Below are positions 1 through 7,869 of a stretch of 13,954 nucleotides of DNA, piece after piece. Source of the DNA: Scatosoma sp045652965 (GTDB lineage Bacteria > Bacillota > Clostridia > Christensenellales > Borkfalkiaceae). Each line of letters starts with the position of its first letter. Positions within the stretch are counted from its first letter, which is position 1. Location of the stretch: contig JAZOLI010000100.1 of assembly GCA_045652965.1 (NCBI GenBank), positions 1-13,954 of the forward strand. Reading direction: 5' to 3'. A model generated the notes under the pieces. It saw only the letters and a list, made by a program, of their open reading frames with translations, was not told the DNA's origin and searched no databases. The position numbers and the translations under genes are program-made.

Positions 1-1047
1 ACAATAGCGCCCCATAAAGATAGAGCCTGCGTGCTTGATTTGATCGAGATATAAGAACGGCTCGTCCACGCAAAATTCCAAATGTTCGGGCGCAATTTCG
101 TTGGCAATTTCAATCGCCGCCGCCAAGTTTTCCGCCACGATAATTTTGCCGTTATCATCGATAGATTTTCTCGCGATTTCCGCGCGAAGTAGGGCGGGAA
201 TTTGTTTTTCAAGTTCAAGAGAAACACGCTCCGCAAATAAAGCGTCGTCCGTCACGAGCACCGCGCTTGCGTTTTTATCGTGTTCCGCTTGCGATAAAAG
301 ATCGGCGGCGATATGCGCGGGATCGTTTTTACCATCCGCCACCACTAAAATTTCACTCGGACCTGCGATCATATCAATCGACACAAGCCCGAACACCTGC
401 TTTTTCGCTTCCGCAACGAACGCGTTCCCGGGTCCTACGATTTTATCCACTTTGGGTATACTCTCCGTGCCGTAAGCGAGTGCGGCAACCGCCTGTGCGC
501 CGCCCACTTTAAAGATACGATCCACCCCAGCAATTTTTGCCGCCACGAGTACGTTCTCGTTCACGCCGCCCGTTTTGGAAGGCGGCGTCACCATAACGAT
601 TTCGTTGCAACCTGCAATTTTAGCGGGGATGGCGTTCATGAGAACGGTGGAAGGATATGCCGCCGTGCCACCGGGCACGTATAAACCCACCTTTTCAATA
701 GGCGTAATTTTTTGCCCAACCACCACGCCGTTTTCTTTCTTTAAAGCAAATCCCACGCGCTTTTGTTCGGCGTGGAACACACGGATATTTTCCGCAGCTT
801 CTTCCAAAACGGAAATAAATTTTTTATCCGCCTTTTCAAAAGCCGCGTCGATTTCTTCTTTTTTTACTTCTAAAGAAGTAAGGGAAACGCCGTCAAACTT
901 TTCCCCGAACGCTTTGAGCGCAGCGTCCTTGTTTTTTACCACTTCTGCAATAATCTCCGAAACGATCCCCGACACGTTTGCCGTGGGGTTGTTTCTTGCA
1001 AAAATTTCTTCGGGGGAAACTTCCCCGCATTTTAAAATTTTAATCAT
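1..1047 (-). CDS. hisD: Histidinol dehydrogenase, 3' end cut by the window edge
   Basis: HisD carries out the last two steps of histidine synthesis, oxidising L-histidinol to histidinal and then histidine with two NAD+; it is a cytoplasmic zinc enzyme. The window holds the first 349 residues of a family usually about 425-435 long. The VPGGTAAYPSTVLMNAIPAK stretch and the GPGN...IDMIAGPSE signature (about residues 200-232) are typical. Gln253 and His256 in LLSQAEHD match the first two zinc ligands, and Glu321-His322 in APEHL match the catalytic Glu-His pair. The remaining zinc ligands would lie beyond the left edge, so completeness cannot be judged. The start ATG at 1045-1047 has AAAGG 8 nt upstream and sits 11 bases after the hisG stop, so the two genes share a transcript. 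No frameshift is seen. Confidence 0.96.
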   Translation of the reverse strand, partial: MIKILKCGEVSPEEIFARNNPTANVSGIVSEIIAEVVKNKDAALKAFGEKFDGVSLTSLEVKKEEIDAAFEKADKKFISVLEEAAENIRVFHAEQKRVGFALKKENGVVVGQKITPIEKVGLYVPGGTAAYPSTVLMNAIPAKIAGCNEIVMVTPPSKTGGVNENVLVAAKIAGVDRIFKVGGAQAVAALAYGTESIPKVDKIVGPGNAFVAEAKKQVFGLVSIDMIAGPSEILVVADGKNDPAHIAADLLSQAEHDKNASAVLVTDDALFAERVSLELEKQIPALLRAEIARKSIDDNGKIIVAENLAAAIEIANEIAPEHLEFCVDEPFLYLDQIKHAGSIFMGRYC

Positions 1048-1058
1048 AGCTTTTACCT

Positions 1059-1679
1059 TTATTCAATAAGCGAGCCCACTTTTGTCGCCAACTTCTCAAT
1101 TTCCGCGGTTTTGAATTTGAAACTTGCTTTGTTTGCAATCAATCTTGCGCTAATGGGCATAATCGTTTCCACCACGTCCAAATCGTTTTCTTTGAGCGTT
1201 GCGCCCGTTTCCACGATATCGACGATCACGTCGGAAAGCCCTAAAATGGGTGCGAGTTCGATCGAGCCGTTCAAATGAATGACGTCAATTTCTCTACCCT
1301 TTTGCGCATAATAATTTTTGGCGATGTTGACAAATTTGGTCGCCACTTTCAAAGTGGAAGCGCGATCGTCAAAGAAATTCTTTTTCGCCGCAACCGCCAT
1401 GCGACACACGCCCGTTTTCAAATCGAGAAGTTCGTAAACGTCGGGAGTATATTCGGCGAGAATATCTTTACCGCAAACGCCGATATCCGCCGCACCGCGT
1501 TCCACGTAAATGGAAACGTCGGAAGGTTTCACCCAAAAATAGCGCACGCCTTTTTCCTCATTCTCAAACACGAGTTTGCGATTTACTTCCTTAATCGACG
1601 GACATTCATACCCCGCCTTTTCAAAAGTTGCATATACCTTTTCGCCCAATCTTCCCTTGGGCAACGCCACGTTAATCAT
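1059..1679 (-). CDS. hisG: ATP phosphoribosyltransferase catalytic subunit, short HisZ-dependent form
   Basis: HisG catalyses the first, committed step of histidine synthesis, joining ATP and PRPP to give phosphoribosyl-ATP. At 206 residues this is the short form (HisG-S), which lacks the C-terminal ACT-like regulatory domain of the about 290-300 residue long form and needs HisZ for activity and histidine feedback. LPKGRLG lies at the N-terminus (residues 6-12), and the PRPP-binding loop DIVETGATLKEN is at about residues 154-165. The ATG overlaps the hisZ stop as TAATG, which points to translational coupling and roughly matched amounts of the two subunits. hisD follows after 11 bases. This arrangement agrees with the known HisG-HisZ hetero-octamer; regulation by histidine through HisZ is inferred from the family. 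Confidence 0.97.
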   Translation of the reverse strand: MINVALPKGRLGEKVYATFEKAGYECPSIKEVNRKLVFENEEKGVRYFWVKPSDVSIYVERGAADIGVCGKDILAEYTPDVYELLDLKTGVCRMAVAAKKNFFDDRASTLKVATKFVNIAKNYYAQKGREIDVIHLNGSIELAPILGLSDVIVDIVETGATLKENDLDVVETIMPISARLIANKASFKFKTAEIEKLATKVGSLIE

Positions 1680-2767
1680 TATGCTTTCCCCCCTGTTAAA
1701 TCAAGGATATTTTTAAAGCGAAGCTTGCCCTTTTCCTTTTGTGCGCTTACGCTCTTTCCCGACAAAATTTCTTCTTGCACCGTTTTCGCAAGAAGCGCAG
1801 GATCAGTGTCATCATCGTAAAGCACAAGCAAATCGATATCGTATGCGCTCTTGTTGCCTTGTAAATTCTCCAAAAGGTCAAGATAAACGGCAAAGCCAAT
1901 CGCGCCCGTTTTTCTACCCATACGCGCCATCAAACGGTCATATTGTCCGCCCGAGAGCACGCCTTCGCAAACGCCGCCGATAAAGCCTTTAAACACCAAA
2001 CCGTTATAATATTTCATGTCGTTGACAACGGAGAAATCAATGCGAATTTTATCCGCAAATTCCGTCTTTTCAAGCAATGCGCAAACTGCCGCAAGCTCGT
2101 CGTAAGCTTCTTTTGCTTTTCCGCTTTCGCAAAGCGGCGCAAGGCTTTTAAGCACCGTTTGCATATCGCCGTAAGTTTTCACAAGCGACAAAAGTGCCTC
2201 TGTTTTTTTCTTGTCTATATCGCGGCTTTGGCAAAGCGCAAGCGTTTCGTGCACGTTCTTTTCCGCAAGCTTTTGCATAATTTGTTTTTGGAACGCGCCG
2301 TCTTCCCCCAGCGCTTCAAGCGTTGCCGACAAAATGCCAAGATGCGAAATATCGAGCACGAAATCGCTGGAAATTTCGTTCAAGCTCGCCGCCGCCAAAT
2401 ACGCCGTTTCGTAAAGCGCGTACACGCCCTTTTCACCGATCCGTTCCAAGCCCACCTGCATCAGCTCTTTAAATTCTTTCGTCGCGCCCGAAATGCGATA
2501 TACGTTTTCGTGATAATATACCTTGCAGTTTTCTCCTCCTGCGTTCTTAATGATCGAAAGCGTGACGTCGGGTTTAAGCGCAAGCAATTTTCCGAACGCG
2601 TCGTTGAACGTAATCACCCCGTCGCTCACAAGGAAATCTTTGTTGGAAGAATATAAATCATAAGGCTCGAATTTGCTCATATTGTAAGGCAAATAGCCAT
2701 ATTTACGATAGAGCTTTCGAAGCGCGAACGCCACCCGCTCTTCCTGTTTTAAAATAGTTTCCGACAT
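1679..2767 (-). CDS. hisZ: ATP phosphoribosyltransferase regulatory subunit, HisRS-like
   Basis: HisZ is a catalytically inactive paralogue of histidyl-tRNA synthetase that activates short HisG and binds histidine for feedback control. The 362-residue protein keeps class II synthetase landmarks: LKPDVTLSI (about 64-72), the motif-2-like region FKELMQVGLERIG (99-111), KYYNGLVFKGF (252-262), SGGQYDRL (272-279) and GAIGFAVYLDLL near 289-300. It lacks a full anticodon-binding domain, as expected for HisZ. The frame stays open to an ATG at 2836, but that extension would run over the DUF1015 stop. I chose the ATG at 2765-2767 (MSETILKQEE) because AGGAG lies 9 nt upstream and homologues begin near this point. 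The gene starts 25 bases after DUF1015 and its stop overlaps the hisG start. A true HisRS is unlikely given the altered motifs and the hisG neighbour. Confidence 0.94.
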   Translation of the reverse strand: MSETILKQEERVAFALRKLYRKYGYLPYNMSKFEPYDLYSSNKDFLVSDGVITFNDAFGKLLALKPDVTLSIIKNAGGENCKVYYHENVYRISGATKEFKELMQVGLERIGEKGVYALYETAYLAAASLNEISSDFVLDISHLGILSATLEALGEDGAFQKQIMQKLAEKNVHETLALCQSRDIDKKKTEALLSLVKTYGDMQTVLKSLAPLCESGKAKEAYDELAAVCALLEKTEFADKIRIDFSVVNDMKYYNGLVFKGFIGGVCEGVLSGGQYDRLMARMGRKTGAIGFAVYLDLLENLQGNKSAYDIDLLVLYDDDTDPALLAKTVQEEILSGKSVSAQKEKGKLRFKNILDLTGGKA

Positions 2768-2792
2768 AATCCAATTCTCCTGTTTTATGCAA

Positions 2793-4031
2793 TCAAATTT
2801 TATGAATGAGTAAGCCGCTTCGAAGCTTGGGTTCAAACCAAGTGGACTTAGGCGGCATAATTTCGCCTGCGTCGGCGATCGACATCAATTCGTCCATAGA
2901 CACGGGATACATAGCAATCGCCGCAACCGCATCTTCCGTGCAACGGCGCTCTAAATAACCGAGCCCACGAATACCGCCAACGAAATCGATGCGCTTGTCC
3001 GTTCTCGGATCTTCAATCCCGAGCACGGGCGCAAGCAAATATTTTTGTAAAATGGCAGGATCTAAATTTTCAGCAGGCGAAGAGGAAGCGAAAAGCTCGT
3101 CTTTAAATTTTACACAATACCATTTTCCGCCCACGAAAAGCCCTGCTTCGTGCTTGGCTTTCGGGCGATAGATCCCGTCTACGAGCATCACCAAGCCAAG
3201 GTGGCTTTCCACCGCTTTTAAAAACTCGCTCGTTGAAAGTCCGTTCAAATCGCGCAAAACGCGGTTATAATCGAGAATTTTCAAGCTGTTTGCAGGAAAA
3301 ATCACCGAAAGGAAAAAGTTATAATCTTCACTTCCCTTATGCGTGGGATTTTGTTCCCTTCGCTTTAAGCCTGCTTTCACCGCCGAAGCCGCGCGATGAT
3401 GTCCGTCGGCGATATACAAGGCGTTCAATTCCTTAAACGCTTCTTCAATTTTTTGATCAATCTCTCTTGACGAGCTTTCCCAAACGGTGTGAGAAATGCC
3501 GTCTTCCGCAACGAAATCGTAAAGGGGCTCTTGCGCCGTTTCCGCTTTGATAATTTCATCGAGCATGTTGTTTTCGCGATAGGCAAGGAAGATAGGCCCC
3601 GTTTGCGCCGCGCAAGTATCCACGTGGCGAATTCTATCAAGCTCCTTATCCGCGCGCGTAAGTTCGTGCTTTTTGATTTTGTTTTGTATGTAATCGTCGA
3701 TAGAAGCGCAACCGACGATCCCCGTTTGCGCGCGACCGTCCATCACTTGGCGATAAAAATAAAATTTCTTCACGTGGTCTTGCTGGTATACCCCGATCTC
3801 TTCAAATTTTTTCAAATTTTCCGCCGCTTTTTGGTACACTTGCTCGTCATAAAGCCCGATCGACGGATCAAGGTCGATCTCCGCTTTGTCGATATGTAAA
3901 AAGGAATAGGATTTTCCCGCCACCATTTTACGAGCTTCTTCGCTCGACATCACGTCGTAAGGAAGCGCAGCGCACTCTTTGGCATATTGAGCGTTAGGGC
4001 GAAGCGCCGAAAAGGGTTTCACCGTGATCAT
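2793..4031 (-). CDS. DUF1015 family protein of unknown function in the serine-histidine operon
   Basis: This 412-residue protein matches the DUF1015 family (COG4198), cytoplasmic proteins of about 400-430 residues without an established reaction. Family landmarks are visible: an N-terminal MITVKPFSALRPN with LPYDVMSSEEA (23-33), HELTRADKELDRIRH (122-136), AAQTGPIFLAY (141-151) and the invariant-looking ADGHHRAASA (208-217). There is no signal peptide or membrane segment. The start ATG has AAAGGAG 7 nt upstream. The gene lies 12 bases after serA and 25 before hisZ, inside one operon. DUF1015 genes are, from memory, common partners of serA and serC in Clostridia and Bacteroidetes, which suggests a role in serine or phosphoserine metabolism. 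The DGHHR motif recalls ParB-fold free serine kinases, but that link is my inference. Family assignment is firm; function is open. Confidence 0.88.
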   Translation of the reverse strand: MITVKPFSALRPNAQYAKECAALPYDVMSSEEARKMVAGKSYSFLHIDKAEIDLDPSIGLYDEQVYQKAAENLKKFEEIGVYQQDHVKKFYFYRQVMDGRAQTGIVGCASIDDYIQNKIKKHELTRADKELDRIRHVDTCAAQTGPIFLAYRENNMLDEIIKAETAQEPLYDFVAEDGISHTVWESSSREIDQKIEEAFKELNALYIADGHHRAASAVKAGLKRREQNPTHKGSEDYNFFLSVIFPANSLKILDYNRVLRDLNGLSTSEFLKAVESHLGLVMLVDGIYRPKAKHEAGLFVGGKWYCVKFKDELFASSSPAENLDPAILQKYLLAPVLGIEDPRTDKRIDFVGGIRGLGYLERRCTEDAVAAIAMYPVSMDELMSIADAGEIMPPKSTWFEPKLRSGLLIHKI

Positions 4032-4043
4032 ATTTTCTCTCCT

Positions 4044-5207
4044 TTACGCAAACACGCGCACGTTAAACACGCCGTCGATCGCTTCAAGCGTTTGAACGAT
4101 CTCACCAGTTGCAGGCACGTTCGTTTCCACGATCGTGTACGCCACTTCTCCCTTTGAGCCGTTCGCCATATTTTCAATGTTGATGTTTTTAGACGAGAAC
4201 GCCAAAGTAATTTGCGAAAGCATGTTCGGGATATTGTCGTTCATAATACAAACGCGGGGATTTTCCGAACGGGGCAAGCCCACCGTGGGGAAGTTGACAC
4301 TGTTGCGAACGTTTCCGCAGGTTAAAAATTCGTCGAGTTGTTGCGCCGCCATCACCGCGCAATGATCTTCCGATTCGACGGTGGATGCGCCAAGATGGGG
4401 AATGGCTAAAATGCCTTCCACCTCCACCGTTTCTTCCGTGGGGAAATCGGTGATATACGCCGCCACTTTTTTTGCGGCAATCGCAGCCTTCAAATCGCTT
4501 GCATTCACAAGATCGGCGCGGGCAAGATTGATGATGCGCACCCCGTCTTTCATTTGCCCAAGCGTTTTCTCGTTGATCATATTTTTCGTTTGCGGCGTTG
4601 CAGGCACGTGCAAGGTGATATAATCACACGTTTTAAAAATCTCCGCATAATCGGATGCCTGTTTTACCGATGGAGCTAAGCTCCATGCCGCCTTTGCGGT
4701 GATATAGGGATCGTAGCCCATAACGCTCATACCAAGCGAAATTGCGGCGTTTGCCACCATACCGCCGATTGCGCCGAGCCCGATTACGCCGAGCGTTTTG
4801 CCTGCAAGCTCGTGTCCTACGAACGCCGATTTTCCAGCTTCCACCGCCTTTGCAACGTTTTCCTGCCCTTTGAGCGTTCTCACCCATTCCACGCCGCCGA
4901 TCACGTCGCGCGAAGCGAGAATAAGCGCAGCGATTGCAAGCTCTTTCACGGCGTTTGCGTTCGCACCGGGGGTGTTGAACACAACCACGCCCGCTTTCGT
5001 GCATTTATCAACGGGAATATTGTTTACACCAGCGCCACAACGCGCAATCGCTTTTAAGTTTTGGGGGAAAGGCATTTCGTGGAGCGCTGCCGAGCGCACC
5101 AAGATCGCGTCTTCGTTTTCCACCTTTTCGCCAATTTCATATCTCTCTTTGGAAAGTACGTCCGTGCCCACTTTCGCAATTTTATTCATCAATTTCACTT
5201 TGAACAT
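4044..5207 (-). CDS. serA: D-3-phosphoglycerate dehydrogenase with C-terminal ACT domain
   Basis: SerA oxidises 3-phosphoglycerate to 3-phosphohydroxypyruvate with NAD+, the first step of serine synthesis. The 387 residues show the D-2-hydroxyacid dehydrogenase plan: split substrate-binding domain (about 1-95 and 280-305), NAD-binding fold with VIGLGAIGGM (141-150), then an ACT domain from about 317 to the end. The catalytic triad is visible as Arg230 (LARAD), Glu258 (FPTEE) and His271 (PHLGAS). The length fits the shorter type with one ACT domain and no extra intervening domain. ACT domains of this family commonly bind serine, so feedback inhibition is likely but inferred. The ATG at 5205-5207 follows GGAGA by about 7 nt; a second ATG at 5189 is less well served. 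It follows serC by 60 bases and precedes DUF1015 by 12. Confidence 0.95.
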   Translation of the reverse strand: MFKVKLMNKIAKVGTDVLSKERYEIGEKVENEDAILVRSAALHEMPFPQNLKAIARCGAGVNNIPVDKCTKAGVVVFNTPGANANAVKELAIAALILASRDVIGGVEWVRTLKGQENVAKAVEAGKSAFVGHELAGKTLGVIGLGAIGGMVANAAISLGMSVMGYDPYITAKAAWSLAPSVKQASDYAEIFKTCDYITLHVPATPQTKNMINEKTLGQMKDGVRIINLARADLVNASDLKAAIAAKKVAAYITDFPTEETVEVEGILAIPHLGASTVESEDHCAVMAAQQLDEFLTCGNVRNSVNFPTVGLPRSENPRVCIMNDNIPNMLSQITLAFSSKNINIENMANGSKGEVAYTIVETNVPATGEIVQTLEAIDGVFNVRVFA

Positions 5208-5267
5208 TTTTCTTTCTCCATTCTATCAAAGTTTTCTATTTTGTCAACGCACCCTGTGCCAACTTTT

Positions 5268-6356
5268 TTAGGCCTTGGGGTTGTTTTTAGCAAATTCTTT
5301 CATAAATTCAACGAGTTTCTCCACGCCGGCTTTTGGCATAGCGTTATAGATCGAAGCGCGCATACCGCCCACCGAGCGATGCCCTTTCAGATTTTTCAAA
5401 TCCGCCGCGCTTGCTTCGCTCGCAAATTTCTTATCCAACTCCGCATGCCCCGTGACGAACGTCTCGTTCATCATCGAACGGCTTTCCTTTTCCACAGGCG
5501 CGATATAATAATCTTGCGAATCGAGATAATCGTATAAAATCTTCGCCTTTTCTTCGTTATGCTTTTTCATCGCTTCAAGCCCGCCGAGTTCTAAAATCCA
5601 TTCGTATACGAGCTTTGCGATATAAATACACCAACAAGGAGGGGTGTTATACATCGAATCGTTATCCGCCATGAGCTTATAATCGAGCATAGCAGGCGTA
5701 TCCTTGCGAGCGTTCCCAAGCAAATCTTCTCTCACGATCACGATCGTAAGCCCCGCCGCCGACATGTTTTTTTGCGCACCTGCGTAAATCAAACCAAATT
5801 TACTCACGTCGATCGGCTCGCTTAAAATACACGACGAAAGATCGGCAACGAGCGGAACGTCGCCCGTATCGGGTATATAAGGAAATTTCGTGCCGTAGAT
5901 GGTGTTGTTGAAACAAATATGCACGTAGTCGGCATCTTCTCTAAAAGAGCTTCTATCCGTTTTGGGAACGAACGAGAAATTGGCTTCCTTGCTCGAAGCA
6001 ACCGCCATCACGTCGCCGTATTTTTGGGCTTCTTGATAAGCCTTGGTTGAAAACTGTCCTGAAAGGATATAATCGGCTTTGCCGTTTTTACCCAGCAAAT
6101 TCAAAGGCACGGCGGCAAACTGCGTAGACGCACCGCCTTGCAAGAACAACACTTTATAGTTGTCGGGAATGTTCATCACCTTTCTGAGCAACGCTTCCGC
6201 ATCTTTGATAATTTTTTCATATACGGGCGATCGATGGCTCATTTCCATAACGGACATACCGCTATCTTGATAGCAAAGCATTTCTTCCGCCGCGCGAGTG
6301 AGTACACTTTCAGGCAACATGGAAGGACCTGCTGAAAAATTAAAAACTCTTTTCAT
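5268..6356 (-). CDS. serC: Phosphoserine aminotransferase
   Basis: SerC is a PLP enzyme that converts 3-phosphohydroxypyruvate and glutamate to O-phosphoserine and 2-oxoglutarate; many family members also act on the pyridoxine precursor. The 362 residues match the usual length. FNFSAGPSMLP opens the protein, EMSHRSP lies at 38-44, QGGAST at 73-78, and YAGAQKNMSAAGLT (191-204) carries Lys196, equivalent to the PLP-binding lysine of the family. The C-terminal GHRSVGGMRASIYNAM is also typical. The ATG at 6354-6356 has AAGGAG 8 nt upstream. It is the first gene of the operon, with a promoter at 6414-6443. No phosphoserine phosphatase (serB) gene is present in the window, so the final step to serine must be encoded elsewhere or by an unrecognised protein. 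Confidence 0.97.
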   Translation of the reverse strand: MKRVFNFSAGPSMLPESVLTRAAEEMLCYQDSGMSVMEMSHRSPVYEKIIKDAEALLRKVMNIPDNYKVLFLQGGASTQFAAVPLNLLGKNGKADYILSGQFSTKAYQEAQKYGDVMAVASSKEANFSFVPKTDRSSFREDADYVHICFNNTIYGTKFPYIPDTGDVPLVADLSSCILSEPIDVSKFGLIYAGAQKNMSAAGLTIVIVREDLLGNARKDTPAMLDYKLMADNDSMYNTPPCWCIYIAKLVYEWILELGGLEAMKKHNEEKAKILYDYLDSQDYYIAPVEKESRSMMNETFVTGHAELDKKFASEASAADLKNLKGHRSVGGMRASIYNAMPKAGVEKLVEFMKEFAKNNPKA

Positions 6357-6413
6357 TTTATTTTTCTCCTTCTTACAAAATCAAAATATGTTCTTTTTTT
6401 CTTGTTAACTAAC

Positions 6414-6443
6414 ATTATACCACAAATCATCTCAAAAAAGCAA
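6414..6443 (-). promoter_or_regulatory. Promoter of the serC-serA-DUF1015-his operon
   Basis: On the minus strand a perfect -10 TATAAT (6414-6419), preceded by TTTGTGG, lies 18 bases from a weak -35 TTGCTT (6438-6443). The predicted start is near 6407, giving a leader of about 50 nt before serC. The -35 matches only three of six positions, so the -10 and its upstream TG-rich bases probably do most of the work. It sits directly after the hom terminator, which separates the two operons. Confidence 0.7.
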
Positions 6444-6444
6444 G

Positions 6445-6494
6445 AAAATAAAAGATAAAAACGAGATTATTTTATAAATAAAATAACCCCGTTT
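6445..6494 (-). terminator. Rho-independent terminator after hom
   Basis: Two 17-nt arms, 6459-6475 and 6478-6494, can pair around a very short centre (the real loop must be a few bases larger). In the minus-strand RNA every position pairs, two of them as G-U wobbles. In the plus-strand RNA those two become A-C mismatches. A T-rich tract follows in the minus direction (6445-6458). The asymmetry and its place 27 bases after the hom stop show that it ends the ECF S-coaX-hom transcript before the serC promoter. Confidence 0.85.
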
Positions 6495-6520
6495 CTTCAT
6501 ACTATCGTTTTTTTCGTCTT

Positions 6521-7822
6521 TTAATTCTCTACGCGGATTGCCGCTTGCACCTTGCCAATGCCCGAAGCGTTGATTTTTTCCACGGCTTTCGAAAAGCTGC
6601 TTTCTTTCGTTTTATGCGTGACAATCACGAGCGGCACACGCATTTTTCCTTCGTCGTCAAGTTCTTTCTTTTGCACAATTTGCGAAACCGCAACGAGCGA
6701 AATGCCGCATTTTCCAAAAATGCCACTGACCGTTGCGAGCGTACCTGCTTCGTCGTCAACCGCAAGGCGAACGTAATATGCACTTTGGAAATCGGACACG
6801 AATTTTACCAATGCCTCCGCCGAAGCCGTGTTTTTAAAGGTGGAATATTTCACTTCCGAATGGGTCGCCGCGTAAATGACGTCGCTCACAACCGCGCTTG
6901 CCGTAGGCAAAGCGCCTGCGCCGCGCCCGTAAAGCATGATATCCCCCACCGCATCGCCTTTCAAATAAACGGCGTTATAGGCGTTGCTCACGCTTGCAAG
7001 CGGATGCGCATTCGGCACGAACGTGGGATGCACGCGCGCTTCGATCCCTTGCGGCGTGTTCTTGCCGATCGCAAGGAGTTTTAACGTGTAGCCAAGCGAT
7101 TTGCCATAGGCAATATCTTTCGCCGTGATTTTGCTAATTCCTTCGCGGAAAATTTTTGCATACGGCACTTTCGTGTGAAATGCAAGCGAAGATAAGATGG
7201 AAAGCTTATAAAGCGCGTCGAAACCTTCCACGTCACTCGTTGGATCTGCTTCCGCATAGCCGAGCTTTTGCGCATTTGCAAGCGCAACGGCATAATCTTC
7301 CCCTTCTTGGGTCATCTTGGTCAAAACGTAATTGGTCGTGCCGTTGATAATCCCCATCATTTCCTGCACGCGATTTGCCTGCACGCCGTCTAAAAGCGTG
7401 CGAATAATGGGCACGCCGCCTACGCAACTCGCTTCAAAGTAAAGCCCGCTACCCGTGCTTTTCGCCACCCGTTCAAGCTCGTGGGAATATTTACAAATCA
7501 TTTCTTTGTTCGCCGTGACGACCGTTTTTCCTTGGCGAAGCGCGCTCAAAACGTAGTCTTTTGCCGCATCTACACCGCCAATCGTTTCAATGACGATATC
7601 GACGTTCGGATTTGCAATCACTTCGGAAATATTCTCCGTCACAATCTCTTTAGGCACACCTTTTTCAAGCGCCTTTTGCTTGTTTCTAACAAGCACGGCT
7701 TCCACCGTGATATCCACGTTTTGCGTTTTTAAATAGTATTCTCGGTGCTCTACAAGCGTTTGATAAGTGCCAAACCCTACCACACCCAAACCTAAAATTG
7801 CTACACCTACTCTCTTGGTCAT
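6521..7822 (-). CDS. hom: Homoserine dehydrogenase with ACT domain, not fused to aspartokinase
   Basis: Homoserine dehydrogenase reduces aspartate semialdehyde to homoserine with NAD(P)H, the branch point to threonine and methionine. The 433 residues fit the monofunctional Gram-positive type. Order: Rossmann fold with GLGVVGFG (11-18), TANK (103-106), the family signature around MMGIINGTTNY (155-165), then Asp202 and Lys206 (FDALYK), matching the catalytic Asp-Lys pair by spacing, and a C-terminal ACT domain from about 349 (YYVRLAVDDEAGTLA). The ACT domain suggests threonine feedback. The frame stays open to an ATG at 7954 inside coaX, but the ATG at 7820-7822 (MTKRVGVAIL) has AAGGAG 8 nt upstream and begins at the nucleotide fold, so it was chosen. 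hom lies 47 bases after coaX and is the last gene of its operon. Confidence 0.95.
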   Translation of the reverse strand: MTKRVGVAILGLGVVGFGTYQTLVEHREYYLKTQNVDITVEAVLVRNKQKALEKGVPKEIVTENISEVIANPNVDIVIETIGGVDAAKDYVLSALRQGKTVVTANKEMICKYSHELERVAKSTGSGLYFEASCVGGVPIIRTLLDGVQANRVQEMMGIINGTTNYVLTKMTQEGEDYAVALANAQKLGYAEADPTSDVEGFDALYKLSILSSLAFHTKVPYAKIFREGISKITAKDIAYGKSLGYTLKLLAIGKNTPQGIEARVHPTFVPNAHPLASVSNAYNAVYLKGDAVGDIMLYGRGAGALPTASAVVSDVIYAATHSEVKYSTFKNTASAEALVKFVSDFQSAYYVRLAVDDEAGTLATVSGIFGKCGISLVAVSQIVQKKELDDEGKMRVPLVIVTHKTKESSFSKAVEKINASGIGKVQAAIRVEN

Positions 7823-7869
7823 AATGTTATCTCCTTGGGCATTGTTCTCACACCTGCCCCCATCCTTTG

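Noticed and set aside
1943..2656. Open frame of 237 codons on the plus strand
   Set aside because: It is antisense to hisZ, with the same skewed composition and no start signals.
2768..2836. Upstream extension of hisZ to the ATG at 2836
   Set aside because: It would overlap the end of DUF1015, adds residues absent from HisZ, and the ATG at 2767 has a good AGGAG site.
3887..3896. Third copy of TTTACATATC (minus strand)
   Set aside because: It falls inside the DUF1015 coding frame, where it encodes part of FLHID, has no flanking match and no stem, so it is probably chance.
4633..5004. Open frame of 123 codons on the minus strand
   Set aside because: It is a second frame inside serA, extremely rich in Arg, Gly and Cys; serA itself fits perfectly in its own frame.
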